DNA from: Numida meleagris | Lineage: Eukaryota; Chordata; Aves; Galliformes; Numididae | NCBI RefSeq assembly: GCF_002078875.1 | Contig: NC_034414.1 | Span: 33,444,608 to 33,508,607 of the forward strand | DNA length: 64,000 nt | Direction of reading: 5' to 3' | Part shown: piece after piece, positions 23,730-37,350 of the stretch | How positions within the stretch are numbered: position 1 is the first letter of the stretch | Layout: each line of letters opens with the position of its first letter | Program-made: the position numbers and the translations under genes | Notes under the pieces: model-generated | What the model saw: only the letters and a program-made list of their open reading frames with translations | What the model was told of the DNA's origin: nothing | Databases searched by the model: none

Positions 23730-26700
23730 ACAGAAATGAATTACATACTGCTTCAACTTATTTAGTATACAGAATTATTCTTACATTGCTTTGATGAATT
23801 ATTCATCCCTTGCAAGTATAATATAAATGAAAAATATGTGATTCTATTAGTCACAAAGATTTTCTTGTTCTTCACTGATTGAATTACATAAATAACTAAT
23901 GAAATTCACAAGTTCTAAATTCTTCACTAATTAACCAATGTGATTATTACTTTCATCTAACACCCAATTTCTATTGTCCCACTCATAGCTGTCTAGATAG
24001 GAAACATAAAATTCTTCTGGATATAATTCTACTTTTTAAAAAAGCAAAGAGTTTAAATGACTTTTCTGTGTGGCTGTGAAATTTCAGTCAGACATAGTTT
24101 ATTCGGTGCATTAAGTGTGAATAAATATATATTTGCATCTTACTTGATACATTCATTCATTCTGTCATTTTCTTTACCATAATTGCCCATGCATGAGACA
24201 TGAGATAAATCTAGCATATGCAGAATTCTTTGTAGTAATCTAAATTCTTCTGTTGTCAGGGCTGTCCTGACTTCAAAAGTTTATTTACCGGTTCTTTTGC
24301 ACAAAACACAGCTCCACAGAGAACTGGAGACAAAATATTAGCAACAGAGATATGAGAAATTTTACAAATCAAGTACATAGAAAAGTAGTAAGGACTACTA
24401 CTACAAAGTTTCATTCAATTTCTAGATTTCATAGTGGAAACATTGCAGTTAAGGTGCAGTTTCCACTTATATGGGAAATTGTCTGTTTTTGGATTGTTTT
24501 CTTATTATGCAAAGCATTAGACAGGAACTATGAGCACTCAATACTCTGTACTTGAGCCCCTAAAGTCTTTAGATTGCTATGACAAATTGATTATCGACTC
24601 ACATTTGAACTGATGATTTGCTATTGCTAGACTCTAACTAAATGCAACTTCTGGCTGTTTTTATCTGTGCACTTCTTGCTATGCTGCAGAACAAAGATCT
24701 TCCAGAGAAGTCTTTGATTTGTGTGCAAACATTGATTCAATATCTCTATTAAAAAAAGCACTACATCTCAGTACATAATTGACAGCAGTTAATTTCTAAG
24801 GGCAAACACATCACGTTTAAAGAAATATCCTCTACCCAACTCACGCAACCTGATGACTTTTAAACATAGGGAAGAGAAAAGGCATTTCCAAGATGTAGAC
24901 ACTCAGAAGTAAGACAGTGCACATAACCTTGATTAGAAAAGAGAATAGAAACTCTTTGGTCTACTCACAAGTCAGGTACATATTTGTTTTAGGGGAAAAA
25001 AAGATAACTACAAAGAGAACCATGACTGTGATTCAGATTTATTTGCTTACTTATTCTGTCTGGTCCATACTGTTTCTTGCTAGCAGACATTGTTAGCAGG
25101 ATCACTGCATCAACTTAGATGTCTGCAAATCCTATGCCTGTATTTGTTTGCCCTGCCTACAGAGTTGAGGTAGTTTAAGAAGTTAGTACATCTGATTTGT
25201 ATTTGATCAAATGTAAATGCAATCTTTGAGATTAAATAAATCACACTATGACCTCCTCCAACTATACTAACTGGTTCTCAAATGACTACCAAGGAAGTCT
25301 GGCAGACTCACTATGGCGTGACTATGTAGAATCTATGCCATAGAGTAACCAGTAATACTTCATCGAGCTACAGAATAAATTAGCTTGATTTGAAATACAG
25401 AACTATGGAAAAAGTAAAGGACTGTTAAAAAATACTTATGTAACATAATAATATGTTAAAAGAATCAGTAAAATAACTGTCTGTTAAGGTAGTAAGTTGT
25501 TTGCATCCATGCACATCCTTCCTTATTTTGCATTTAGGTCCCCAATAACAGGACTTTTGCAAGTGGTTTTCATTTGGTTATACTTCAGAGTAAGTGGTAA
25601 AACCAAATACTAGTTTGTTAGAGGAAAACATATGCTACTTTCTTGGCTCTTGTTGTACGATATAAATTTAGACACAACTCTCAAGTAAATTTCTTCAAGA
25701 GTGTTGAACTCTTGAAAATTGCTTCAGTGAAAGGAAGAAAAGCTCTCTCTTCTTCTGGTAAATATTTCAATTTATCATTTTACGTGGTACTTCTTTTTCC
25801 CCAATCATTTTTCCTTTTTTCTGATCCCATATATCATTTGATGATCTGTGCTGTCTTTTTATAGCTTAGAGACCTCCAGCTGTGCCAGCTCGAAGTGATA
25901 AATCTGTAATGACTGGTTTATTAAAGTGAACAGGAGTAAAAAAGACACATGAAAAATAGTCTGTGATTTTTTTTTTTTTAATATGAAACTTCAAGAGCTA
26001 CATAATCCTTCATGCATCAATTAGCTGGTTAAATTAGCCAAAGCTTCTTTCTATGTAATACTGTATTTGTATTGTATTCTGACTCTTACTATTTCATTCT
26101 TTTTCATTCCTATTTAATATGGACCATCTTATTTCTAGTTCTTTTATAATAATAAACTTTCATATAGCTCATATAAACTGATACAATAATTTTCATAAAT
26201 TTATGGATTATTGATCTGACGAGACAATCCTCAACATTTTGTCTCCTTTTATATTTTACAATGGTGCTAGACACTCCCTGAGTTAATCCACATTGCACTG
26301 AAGGAACATACGGGTATTATTTTATAATATCCACAGTAAATTTACTTTTTCTATATTTTAAAAACTGTTATCTTCTTCAGACTTCTTATAATGCCCAAAT
26401 GCTTTATTGCTTTCACCTTTATGTTTTATATGCGTTATTTCAAGTCTGTATTTGTCTAATCTCTACTTCCAATTTCTTTTTTGTCATTGTTTTATAGTTG
26501 TCAGACATCATGAAAGATCTATTAACAAGTAGATTTTATTATTTTTTTTAAGTTTCCAAAACTTAATAATAACAACAATTAGTGGAGCTGTAAATCTTTA
26601 AATGCATATTTTTATTTATTCTATTATCCCAGTTTTTTAAGGAGTAGCAAATGTCACATCCTTCAGGAAAGGACAACAGGCTGGAGCATATGTCAAGATT

Positions 26701-27900
26701 GAGTCTACACATTCTTTTTACTGAATATTATTATTAACAACATTAGCAAAAAAACTAGTAGTGCAATAATTAAACTGACAATAGAGACAATGAAATCACT
26801 GTATAAGCAAAGTAGAATCAAAGTAAAATGAAGAAGAAAACAATCATATCAAAGGATGAGTATATAGAACTGGTCAAATTCTACACCATGAAGTTTGAAG
26901 TCAAAAATTTAGAGGCTAATAATTATGACTCTTTTCTTTCAGAATGTAGAAGTTTATTACTTGAAATTAGAAGGGAGGTGAGACTTCTACATGGAGTCCT
27001 TTTCTCTACTAAAGGCAGAGTGGTCATGAAAAAAGCACAATTAAACTTATCAGTTAAGACTGTTCCAACTGACATAGGGAAAAAGTTGTGTTACAATCTG
27101 GTACAAATCCAGAAAATACCAAGAATATCACTTCTAAATCTAAACTTCAGTTATCAAGAAAGTGGTCACAAACATGAATAATTTCAAAGAAAGACAATCT
27201 GTAGGATGAATCGTAAAGAGTCGGTGAAATATATAATCTTAATTGCCTTGAATTATTATTCTTGACAAAATGAACTTAACAATAGAAATTATATTCCCTA
27301 TAAATATATAAGGCATTTTTCAGTGTTAAATCTTTTCCTGTCCTCTGCTCTCAGGTAAGTCTCTGGACCTCATGCATTATAGTTAACCTCTATTAGAGAA
27401 ACTCTACCAAAAAGAGTTATCTGAAAATATTTTCTTCATAAAAAATACAATTGTGTTCTGCAAAATGTCTTAATTTAATCTTCAAGGTTACAGTGCCTTC
27501 AGTGTTAATCAATAAGAATCTGATTCCCAAGCAAACTTAAAAATTATTTTCTCTACCTGCCAGCACTGGCAAAAACAACCTGCTTTTTCAGCCCTTTTAC
27601 TGCTTAAAATCAATTTGTTTTTTCAGCAATAATTAGTCAACAGGTAGTGTGCTAGGAAATGGCTATTCTTTAACTAATTAGTAACATTTCAATACCATTA
27701 TTTGGACATACATTTTAGGGAGTCCCGATTTCCTATAGATTTATAAATCACTTCTACATAAGAAAAAAAAACTTAAGACGCAAATTCTCAGATCATATTA
27801 ATTTACATCACTTGAAAAAATAGTTAATTCCAGTGATAGTATTGTTTGCATGCTTGTAAAGAGTACAAAACAAGTAAACATAAATGAAATCTTATTAATA
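23730..27900. other. Unassigned AT-rich region
   Basis: Unique-looking DNA. A 117-codon plus-strand frame at 26828-27181 is lysine-rich and resembles no family. A near-perfect donor CAG|GTAAGT occurs at 27354/27355 with a 31-nt acceptor-bounded stretch in front of it, without a coding partner. Confidence 0.5.
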
Positions 27901-27904
27901 GTCT

Positions 27905-28197
27905 TACACAATGGCAGCCAGACCAGCACACTAAGAAAACATTACAAAAAGAAGAATACTCACCCATCCCGCAAGATCCAGACTCACAGAAGAACTCCAC
28001 AAAGGAGGAAACTCCAGCAACAAATCCTACCACACTCACAGTTAGCCCTTACATGAGGTTTAAGAGGGGTAGAGCCTAGTTCCACCCCTTCCATTTTCAC
28101 AGGTGAATTACCTTCATCTCTGCTTTCAGGGCTGACTGGGTCTTTTATCCAGGTGCTCAATTAGTGGTTCAGGATGTGACTCAGCAGTTCCCATACA
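27905..28197 (-). repeat. LTR-like dispersed repeat, copy 1
   Basis: Shares with 60790-61097 a conserved end (minus strand TGTA(T/G)GGGAACTG), the segment 'AGGTGCTCAAT' with 'TGTGAC' nearby, a purine/CCACCC block, and a 'GGGTGAGT' block. The TG start on the minus strand suggests an LTR, but I could not define the other end or a target duplication. Family not recognised. Confidence 0.5.
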
Positions 28198-31100
28198 TCT
28201 TATGATTTTATCTCAGAATTTTTAATAAAAATTAATAGGAACAAAGGATGTGTTTTGGTATTTCCATGCTGTTATGGAGGACAAGTAGATAGGGAAACAT
28301 GTCTCAATAAACCATTACAGATATATAATGTAAACTTTAGATTAATTCATTAAACAGTAAAAGTATAAATTACTATTTGATGTAAAAATTATACTTTAAG
28401 ATGTAGGAACTGGGAGTTGAATGTTCTAAATTAAAAAGTAGCAAAACCTTACTGAATAATAAGAGGTAAGCTTATCTGAGGACAGTAAACACATAGCAAA
28501 AAATTTAGAAGTGGCTCTGTTGTGATTCAGCTAAAAAATAAAATAAAAAATAATAAAAAAAAAAACAAAAAACAAATCTTCATCAAGTTCAAAAAGTATA
28601 GTATGAAGGAACTAGGGCAGAAAGTCAATAATAAACTCTGCAATTTCAATCTTATCAGTTTAAGGACAGCATTTCTGATAATCCCCAACTTAGAATTAGA
28701 GAAGTTGCTCATCAGAGACACCTGCTGGAGAATCCTGTATTGATTGTATCTTGCACTTCAGCTGACTTGTAGCTGGCATCTGACGAAATTCATCAAAAGG
28801 CTTTGTAAAAAATGAAAGGAAAACACCATCTTAATTGATGTTGTGTTGTAAAAGCTATACAAGTTCCATGTGTGTGTGTTACCCATTGAAGTTATCTGCA
28901 GTGGGAGTGGATGGGGTGAGCAGAACGCGGAAATCCTAGTGTGGTCTATGATCCACAGGCTTCTCTCTGGGCTTTTCCTCAAGTACTTAAGCCAGTCTAC
29001 CTAACCAGCTATCGCTATTGGCAACATGACATCTTTTTAGGTGGGAGTACAAAGATTAATTGTTCATAATATTTCAGCGTCACAATTTCACTTTAAAGCT
29101 TTATAAAACAGAAAGCTGCAGAATAGGACTGAACAACCATTATCATACCATGTCCAAACATGAACCTGTCCACTGAAGACATGTTGGACTCTGAAGGCAT
29201 ATATCTGTAAAAATATATATACATCCATAATTTGCAATATTGTTGTAATATAATAAAGAAGCACTTTCACAGAATTGGCCATAAAAATAAATAGGAATTT
29301 CGGCAGTCCATGTCATTTCTAGAACAAACAATGAATAAAACATGGATTGTTGTGTTTCAAATTCTTTTCCCAGTTTGAATTTTATTTCTTATTGGTAAAA
29401 TTCAATTTCACCTGCCACTTGGCTGCTACAGCTTTTAGTTTCCTGATTAAACTGTCATTGTTTCCCACAAGTCTTCTTACTTTCTATTTTCTACCCACCC
29501 CACAGTAGAGAGGAATAGCTAGTGGCTGGGTCAGGATTTGGCCATCAGCCAGGGTCAACCTCGTACCTTGTTTTTTGATCTTTACACTTCCCTTTAAAAT
29601 TGGACTACTAGGAACAGAAATAAGGCTTGTTATTACATTACCTTTCTTTTTCAGAATCAGGTAGTCTATTTAAACCTATACTGTGGAAGTTTGGTACGTA
29701 GTAGTGATTCTGTACTTAAAATTCTTGTTTTACACTCACGGATGCTCCAAAATTCATGTGATTTCTGTATTCTAGCAGATCATTCCAGAAGTATTAAAAC
29801 TTCAACATCAGGCATCTCAAGAAAGTTGACTGCATAGAGTGATAAGGATAAAAAGGAAACTTCTTACCTTGACCTTCACAAACCTAATTAGTTTTCCATT
29901 CATTTGTTCCTTTTTTTTTTCCTAAGTGACTATACTCTCACCCTCACGTAATAAGTGGACCAGAAAGAGTTACATCAAGACAGATAAATGAAAATGAGCC
30001 TTTAGAAAGATACTTTTCTATCTTTTGACCCTATAAGTTAAAGAGAGACGGAGTTAAGTGTATCAAGTGGATGATTAATGCAGAAATAAAGGTAAGAACA
30101 TAATAGTTTCTTTCAGAACATTCCATATGGTGAGTACCACTAGCAAATGGAAAGACAGCTGACATAGGTTATTAAAGTAGAATAATAATGAAGTTTAAAG
30201 ATTAATGCATTATATACTAAATAACATACATTCAAAATCTCTTGCAAGAAGAAAGGAAAGATAGTATGAAGTTGGATTTGAAACTTCTGTAAGTATTTCA
30301 ACAGCTGTCTTTTTCTTCCTTTGGAAGGGTTCAAAAAACATTAAGGTAGAGATTAAGCCTGCCAGAAAAGAAGACACAATATATAATAAGACAATAAGCA
30401 GATAGAAAAAGAGTTTAAACTCTTAACAAAAGAAACAGTTCTATGATGATAAATATAGAATAATCTTGACTTAGATGAGGCTGTATCACACAAGGCCATA
30501 TTCATCATAAATTATAATTTACGAAAAGGCCAAAAGACAAGCCTGTTTGTATCATTAACAAAGAATAAACAGCAGACAAAAAAGAAACAACAACCAAATC
30601 TTAATAAGAATAATGACAGCTTTGATAAATCCAGTAAGCTGACATCATCATGGTTTATAAAATATGTAGAATTTTTATTTCAAATCCCATAAGGGAAGCC
30701 TTTGTATGATTAAAATTTAGAGTCTTACTGTAATAATTTTTAAATAAAAGAAATTACTTAAGATTGGGAAACGTGTAGGCTACACGCTTAATTAAAACAA
30801 ATCAAAATGAAAACAAATTCAACATTATTTTAGAGTGTGACACTTACTTACTGAAACTTCATGAATAATTTAAGATTATTTCAGTGAATTGTGTTTTACT
30901 TTACATATTATGTACATAGTATATCCTCTATTTTTTTGCTAACACAAAAGAGGATTCCTCCAAAGTTTTCTCTCCCAGTATCCATTTCAAGAGGCACAAA
31001 GAAATATTAGGAGCGACTATAAAGCAACAGTTTTATATTTGCTAAAAAGTCCATTCTGAAAAAAATTTTTTTCATTTTCATTTGAATCAGATATTAGCAT

Positions 31101-31515
31101 GAAAATAATTTTACAAGGGATAACCAGTACTATGAGAGCAGTCTGTGCTGTGTTCAGGGGACTCCCAAAAGGGCAAACTGAGTTACAATTTCAACATTAG
31201 TCTGTTAGAAGGAAATGTAGATGTATCCTCTAATGAGACAAAGTTTAATCCCATTCCTAATCTGGAGGTAGTAGAGTGACAATAAGGAATAATGGTAAAT
31301 TAATAGAGTTGATGACCAAATATCTAATTTTCAATGTCATCTTAAGCTTTTAGGAGAAAATAAGGATGACATACTTGTGGACCCTTCCAGTCTGCCCCTG
31401 CCTTAGGTGATTTTTTGCCTGTATTCCCATACCAGGTCAAACTGCTAAAAAAATTGGCTTTTCCCAGACCTGATAGTTTTCCTTGCAGTATTGCTCCACT
31501 AGTTACTTTACAAGG
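28198..31515. other. Unassigned AT-rich region
   Basis: No gene or repeat family recognised. A candidate plus-strand exon lies at 30038-30091. The last 5 bp (31511-31515, CAAGG) are the target duplication of the LTR that follows. Confidence 0.5.
30038..30091 (+). other. Candidate 54-nt exon (weak)
   Basis: 'TCTATCTTTTGACCCTATAAG' minus its last base resembles an acceptor; 54 nt open in frame 1 (LKRDGVKCIKWMINAEIK) follow, then the donor GTAAGA. Phase 0 at both ends. No partner exon recognised; low confidence. Confidence 0.15.
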
Positions 31516-32335
31516 TGTCTCACTTCAATTTATAGGAGGGAGAGGAAGTTCTTTTCATAGACGCATACCCGACGGTGAGATTAAGACACAACAGGTCAAA
31601 TGTTAGCCTGACCAGTTTATTACAAATCCTAGTTGCTTAGGGAGATGAGGAAGGGAAGGCAGGCAATAGAAAAGAGATAGGAAATAAAAGCAAGGAGTCT
31701 TTGTAGAAAGCAAGAGAGAAATAGTCACCACCATGGGGTCCAAAGTTGTCTGTAGCGCAGATGTTGATCTTCAGTAGTGATGGGTTGTCAGGAGTTGTTG
31801 TTCAGTTGATGACTGCTTTGGTTGACAGCCTCTTCTGTTGACGACTGCTTCCAACAACAGTATAAACTTATTTAAAAGTCCAAAGTGGTTGAATCAGCTC
31901 TCTTTGGAATGACAGCTCAAATCCAAAGTGGTTGATTCTGCTCTCTTTGGAGTGGGAGCTTCTGGCTTTGGGATCTCAGCAGAAACTCCTTTGTTCCCAT
32001 CTTCTGAGCCTTGCTAGCAGATAAGAGGAAGCAGGGAGGTGCCCACTTGCATCCTGTTTTTCTCAGGGTACGATGGTATGTATCATTCCCCACTCTCCCA
32101 TACCAAGCTGGAGTTATTTGGCCACAGGCCAGATCTTCTGCCAGTAAACAATCCTGAGCACTCTCTTCCTGGGACAAACAGCTCTGAAGGAAATACTTTC
32201 AAATGTCCACAAGATGATGTTGATTGCCACACAGCAACACCCACCACTCACCTCCTTGATAAGTCAGTTAGAGTCTTATCACAAAAGATACCTCAGAAAG
32301 CAAGCTTTGAGCCAAGAAAAAGAAGGATTCAGACA
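31516..32335 (-). mobile_element. Solo LTR, 0.8-kb family, copy A
   Basis: An 820-bp element bounded by TG…CA and flanked by perfect 5-bp duplications CAAGG (31511-31515, 32336-32340). On the minus strand the poly(A) signal AATAAA corresponds to 31616-31621, with a TATA-like region near 31861-31878. The body aligns with 40333-41101 in the opposite orientation, for example the complement of 'CCTGTGACCAAGTAGCGCCA'. Overlapping 86- and 102-codon frames are by-products of the LTR. Confidence 0.92.
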
Positions 32336-34974
32336 CAAGGTAACTAGTCCTTTTCTAACTGAAAAGGAGTAAAATGTTAAATTGTTTTATTCTACTAGAA
32401 AACATGAATGAATTTATGAAATCATCAATTTTTGGCAATCCATACATTTGATATTTGAACTTGACTAGCTATGTGAGTAAGATGTTATTTCCAGATCTAT
32501 TTTTTTACTTACTAATGCATTTTTTTATTCCTAACTTTAATATCTTTAAATTTTCCTACCTTTAATGGAATTTTCAGGTCTTCCAACTGTAGTTTGGTCC
32601 TTTGTACAGAGCATTTTTTGTTCCTGTGAATTGCTGTTTGGAAATAAAAATACAAATACTAAAATGTACTTTCTGAGACTCTCAGTTCACAACTATTTTA
32701 TCTTTCTAATGAGGAAAGCTATGTTGCCTCAAGAGATGCTTCATTTTTCAAATGCACAAAGTAAAGCAAACATATTTTGAAGATCATGGTGCCAGTACAC
32801 TCTCTGTTCTTCAACCCTGTTCAGAAACGTTGATGCTTGTTTGAAAGGAAAAAATGAATAGAGAGGGAATTTGGGCTAAAGTTAATCTAGCACAGACTCC
32901 TTGGAGAAGAATCATGGAACAACGAATGATTTTAAACTAGTTCAGATCCTTTAGAAATATTTTACTTGGCTTTAAAAAAATAAGCATCATGCATGCATAC
33001 ATGCATAGTATATCTATAAAGTTACTGTGGGTTTCTGCAATACAGTCCCAGGACATGTTGCTTCTTTGCACTCGTATGTTAGCTAAAAAGCAGGTTCTAG
33101 GAGAGATGCAGCATTGCATGCCTGCAGCTCTCTTCGTGTTGTAAAGATGTCTAAAAATCACAGACAACTAAAAATCTCCAACAGATTGATCTGTAGTTTC
33201 ACACGGTACAATATGACATATTTTTCAAGCTGTAATTTCAGTAAAGAAAAATGTGTAACAAGCATTTTGGCTTTGTACTCTTTGAGTTCCTCCTTGAAGA
33301 GTTCATCATTTTATAGATAATAAATATTTCTTTGCAACTATATTTTCATGATGCATCATTTATATTTTGATAGATAATGATGACACAGTGACGGGTAATG
33401 TCAGTCTAAAGGCCTCTTTTCTCCTGCTTGGCTTATGCTGATAATAAGGTGATAACTGCTGATAAGATGCTGCAGAGGGTTAATTATGAGATTGACATCC
33501 TGCTGTTTAATCACAGATTTAGTTTCCCTGGGACCTACGATATCTGAGTTTTGACGACGTTCTTCCTTAGTTGATTTTGGACTTGCCTCTTGACATTTGC
33601 ATTCTTTATTTCCACTATTAAGCATATATTTGCAGGAAGTTTTATTGCCTTGACTGTAATCATTATTTTAGGTCAAACAAAAATGCCTGGTTTTGTTGAC
33701 CAAGTGTATTAATTACTTGTTTAATGAAGTCATAGTAGTTTTATGAGTTTTGATGAATAATAAATTTTCAGGTAGTAGGGTACTGAAAATTCACATTTAC
33801 TATGTAATTGTACGAAATTTTCCTCTATATTTCAGGATTTTTATTTATTTTAAGGTACTTTTAGTGTGATAATTTTTAATTCTTTTTAACAAAATAAATT
33901 TTTACTGAAATTTTGTTTTTTTTTAATACTATTGTGTTTATCTTTTATCTTTCATGGACTCTTATGTAAGTTTTTTCTCTTATTACTTCTGAAAAAGAAA
34001 AGGAAAATCATCTACGTGATGAAAACAGCTACGTGGTACACTAATGATAAGGAAAGCTCATTTGGGACAACTAATTCACAAATAGTTTTTGAAAAAGCTT
34101 AAGTAGAGGCTTCTGTGTAAAAGGTCTAATTAAGTACAATAATTTTTTTGTCAAGTCCATTTTTAAAAAATGATAACGTTATGCATTTTTGTGACTGAGT
34201 TTATTGGTTTTTTTTGTTTTTTTTTTGTTTTTGTTTGTTTGTTTGTTTGTTTGTTTGTTTTTTGGACAGAGAATGCTCACTTAAAAAAAGAAGATAGAAC
34301 TTAGTTTAAGATATTGATCAAATTTACAGATATAATCAAATCCAAATTTCTAATTTGGAATAGAAGCATGTTTGTTAATTTTAATTTTTATGAAACAATG
34401 AAGATGTAGCTCATAAAGTATATAAATTCACTGAATGAAAGTATAAAAGATAATACAGAGTAGCAAATACATAGAAATTGTTACAATATGCACTAAAGTT
34501 CTATGGAAACATTTAAAATAGTCTTTTTGGCTCTGTGCATAGTATGAAATATAATATCATACTTCTCATACTATATCTTTCCCTTATTTATAACATTTAA
34601 ATAGAAAAGCGAAATAAAATAAATAGCAGCTAATACAAATTTAATTGAGAATTTAAATTAGCGTTATTTTTAGGCAATCTTAGGGCCTCATAATTGAGCT
34701 TTTATAGTTGTACAAACATATAGAAGATTGGTAAGAACCTGAAATTCATGATGTTTACTGATAAAGTCAGCCTGGAAACCTCTTCATTGAATATTGCAAT
34801 TTGATTGCCATCATATTCTGATTGGACCTTTGATTTGCATTTTAATGAGTGCATAATAGACAAGGTGTTATCAGTGGTATTTCACTAGAACTGACAAGGT
34901 TAAAATGGACAACTTCTGATGTTTTGTTCTATAAAAATATTTAAAAATGAAGTGCAAGTCAGACAAAGAAAAGA
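32336..34974. other. Unassigned AT-rich region
   Basis: Contains a T-rich (TTTG)n tract at 34204-34262. Nothing else recognised. Confidence 0.5.
34204..34262. repeat. Poly(T)/(TTTG)n microsatellite
   Basis: T runs followed by about eight TTTG units. Confidence 0.9.
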
Positions 34975-36250
34975 AGTAAAGAAATTCTTTCTCATGTTCA
35001 GATAGAACTTCCCATGCTCCAGTTTGTGCTCCCTGCCCCTAGTCTTGTCGCTGGGCACTGTTGTAAAAGAGCCAGGCCCCATCCATTTGACTCCTTCCCA
35101 TTAGATATTTATAAGCATTGATAAGATTCCCCCCACTCAGTCTTCTCTTCTCCACACTGAACAATCTCAGGCCTCTCAGTGTTTCCTCAGAAGAGAGATG
35201 CTCCAGACTACTAATCATCTTAGCAGACCTTTGCTAGATTCTGTCAGTTCCTGTCTGTCTTGAACTGGGAGCCCTGAGCTGGACACAGTACTCCAGATGT
35301 GGCCTCACCAAGACAGAGTAGAGGGGGAGGATAACTACTCTCTACCTACTGGAAGCACTCTTTTTGGTGCATCCCAAGATACCCTTGACCTTCTTGGACA
35401 AAAAGACGTACTGCTGGCTCATGGTCAAACTGTACACCAGAACCCCTAAGTTCTTCCCCACAAAGCTCCTTTCCAACAGGTCAGTCCCTAACCTCTACAG
35501 ATGCATGTGAGGTACACTATCTTGTGGTCACTGCAGCCAAGGCTGCCTCCAACCCCCACATCTCTAACCAGTCCTTCCTTGTTTGTAAGAGCAAGGTCCA
35601 GCAGCACATTTCTCACTGGCTCCTTTACCACCTGTCAGAAAGTTATCATCAAAGCTCTGTAGAAACATTCTAGACTGTGTGTGCCTGGCAGTGTTCCTTT
35701 CCCAACAAATATCAAGGTGGCTGAAGTCCCCGAGAGAATCAGTGTATGTGATCGTGAGGCTATTTTTGGCTGTCTGTAGAAGGCCTCACTGGCTCCCTGT
35801 ACCTGACCAGGCACCCTGTAGTAAGAGTCCACAATGTCATCACCCATATTAACCTGCCTCTTAATTCTCACCCACAAGCTCTCAACTCATCCTTCACCCA
35901 TAGGCAGAGCTCAATACATTCAGTTTGGTCCCTCACACAAAAAGCAGCTCCATTGCCTTGCCCTGCTGGTCTGTCTTCCCTAAAAAATACAAAACCATCC
36001 ATGACAGCTTTCCAGTCACATGAGCTGTCCCACCACGTCTCTGTGATCAGAATGAAATCATGGCTATGTGACTGCACACAGATCTCTAGTACTTTCAGTT
36101 TATTCTCCGTGCTGTGTGCACTGGTATACTGGCACTTCAGAGAAGAAATGAGAACAGAGGATGCAGGTTTCCCTAGAGATGGAAAAGGATCTTCCATTAC
36201 TGTACATACCCTTGAGGTAGCTGGCCTTATGCTTTGTGTCATGGAAGGCA
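34975..36250 (-). mobile_element. CR1 LINE, endonuclease joined to 3' end by deletion
   Basis: Read on the minus strand, 36250 to about 35513 is the 5' part of ORF2 (endonuclease), and about 35512 to 34975 is the ORF2 C-terminus and 3' region ('GGACACAGTACTCCAGATGT' and 'ATAAGCATTGATAAGATTCC' on plus are typical). Most of the reverse transcriptase is missing at the junction. The two halves are in the correct order and orientation, so a single insertion with an internal deletion is the simplest reading. Confidence 0.85.
35635..36242 (-). pseudogene. CR1 ORF2 endonuclease remnant
   Basis: This encodes part of the apurinic-type endonuclease that nicks target DNA during CR1 retrotransposition. 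In the frame 36242-35868 the block ITETWWDSSCDWKAVMDG matches the conserved 'TETWWD…W…DGY' motif of CR1 endonucleases, with FREDR…GAAFCVRD following; the preceding KCQYTSAHSTENK corresponds to the family's 'CLYTNARSMGNK'. The frame 35877-35635 continues with WVRIKRQVNMGDDIV and VPGQVQGASEAFYRQ. A frame change at about 35870 and the missing reverse transcriptase make it non-functional. The family also varies: the usual Gly-Gly-Gly after the DR motif is Gly-Gln-Gly-Asn-Gly here. Confidence 0.8.
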
Positions 36251-36985
36251 GCTAAGGAACATCTGTTACTGTTCTGGTTGACGTGGCTTAGTCCCCATTC
36301 GGTTCAAATGGTGTGAGCATTGCCATTTTGGACCCCACTCCCAAGTCCTTCAATTAAAAGCCTGCATAAATTAGCCAGCTTGCTGCAAGTAATAGTTTAT
36401 TATTTTGTTATGTTGTTTCTATTTCATGTCTTCTTAAGGTTTGTTTTAAACACAAAGCATGCAAACGAATGCATAACTGCTCAAATAAGTTGTTGAAACA
36501 TCTGCTTTTACTGATCAGTTACAGTTTTCTATGTGCATATTTTATACAAGTTTAATGTTATTGCCTATTGGACAACATTGCCTGTCCTTCTGCATGAAAT
36601 ACTTTGTGTAAATCTTCCCAAACTGTTGATTCTACTGATTGGGTAACCACTACAAAAGAGTAACTCTATGGATAAGCATTTTACAGAAGATGCTTCACAT
36701 TTTACCTCCATGGGATAATCAGTTATTATAGTCAACCATTCTTCTTTGCTAAAAACATTTTCCTTTCAGTAATCTCATTTTTTTACTCTTCTTCTCATGC
36801 ACGTTTTATGAATATCTAAATGATACTAATTAATGTATCATTCATTTTTTTGCAAAGAAGTTTCCTACTGTTACTCCTTGATTGATTGAGTTCTTCTTAA
36901 TGTATCATTCACATAAAACATTTCTCTTTTTTTCTTTAAAGAATGTGGGAAGTATTTGATGGACAGTGGGCATATTTATTAGAAC
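36251..36985. other. Unassigned AT-rich sequence
   Basis: No gene or repeat recognised. Confidence 0.5.
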
Positions 36986-37350
36986 ACGCTTGAGTAATCC
37001 CTGGAGTGTCCTTGGAGGCCTGAGACGAGGAACAGCTGCTGTGTTGCAAGGTCAAACATCTACGCCTCCAGGTTGTGCTTTATGGGACTGCTAACCACTA
37101 TCTAACTGCAAGAATGCCTAAGTGATGATATCCGCTGTCCAATAAGCAGTGTTGTAGTGCGTGACGCCTACCTGATGCTCTATAAATGTTGTAGTCGAAT
37201 TGCAATAAATTAAGCACTATGCGATAACCATATTGGTACAGCGGGTGACTTCGGCTTGTGCGTTGCGACAAAAGAAAACCCGTAATAGATTTAGTTACTC
37301 CTTTTAAGTGTATAACTTGGAAAGATTTGATTGGTGACATTGCTTTTCAG
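36986..37350 (+). mobile_element. ALV-like retroviral LTR (approximate ends)
   Basis: Promoter-like architecture on the plus strand: CCAAT (37139-37143), TATAAA (37181-37186), AATAAA (37204-37209), then 'CATATTGGTACAGCGGGTGA', which resembles the R/U5 junction of alpharetrovirus-like LTRs. The 18-bp distance between TATAAA and AATAAA implies a very short R, as in that group. CpG content is higher than in the flanks. I could not find a convincing target duplication, so both ends are uncertain. Confidence 0.65.

Noticed and set aside
26828..27181. 117-codon plus-strand frame
   Set aside because: Lysine-rich, no recognisable domain, no splice or promoter context; likely chance in AT-rich DNA.
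33960..34010. Strong minus-strand acceptor CCTTTTCTTTTTCAG
   Set aside because: All frames downstream stop within 20 codons and no donor follows.
34204..34262. Regular short repeats that might suggest a CRISPR-like array
   Set aside because: Simple (TTTG)n microsatellite without spacers; the genome is a vertebrate one.
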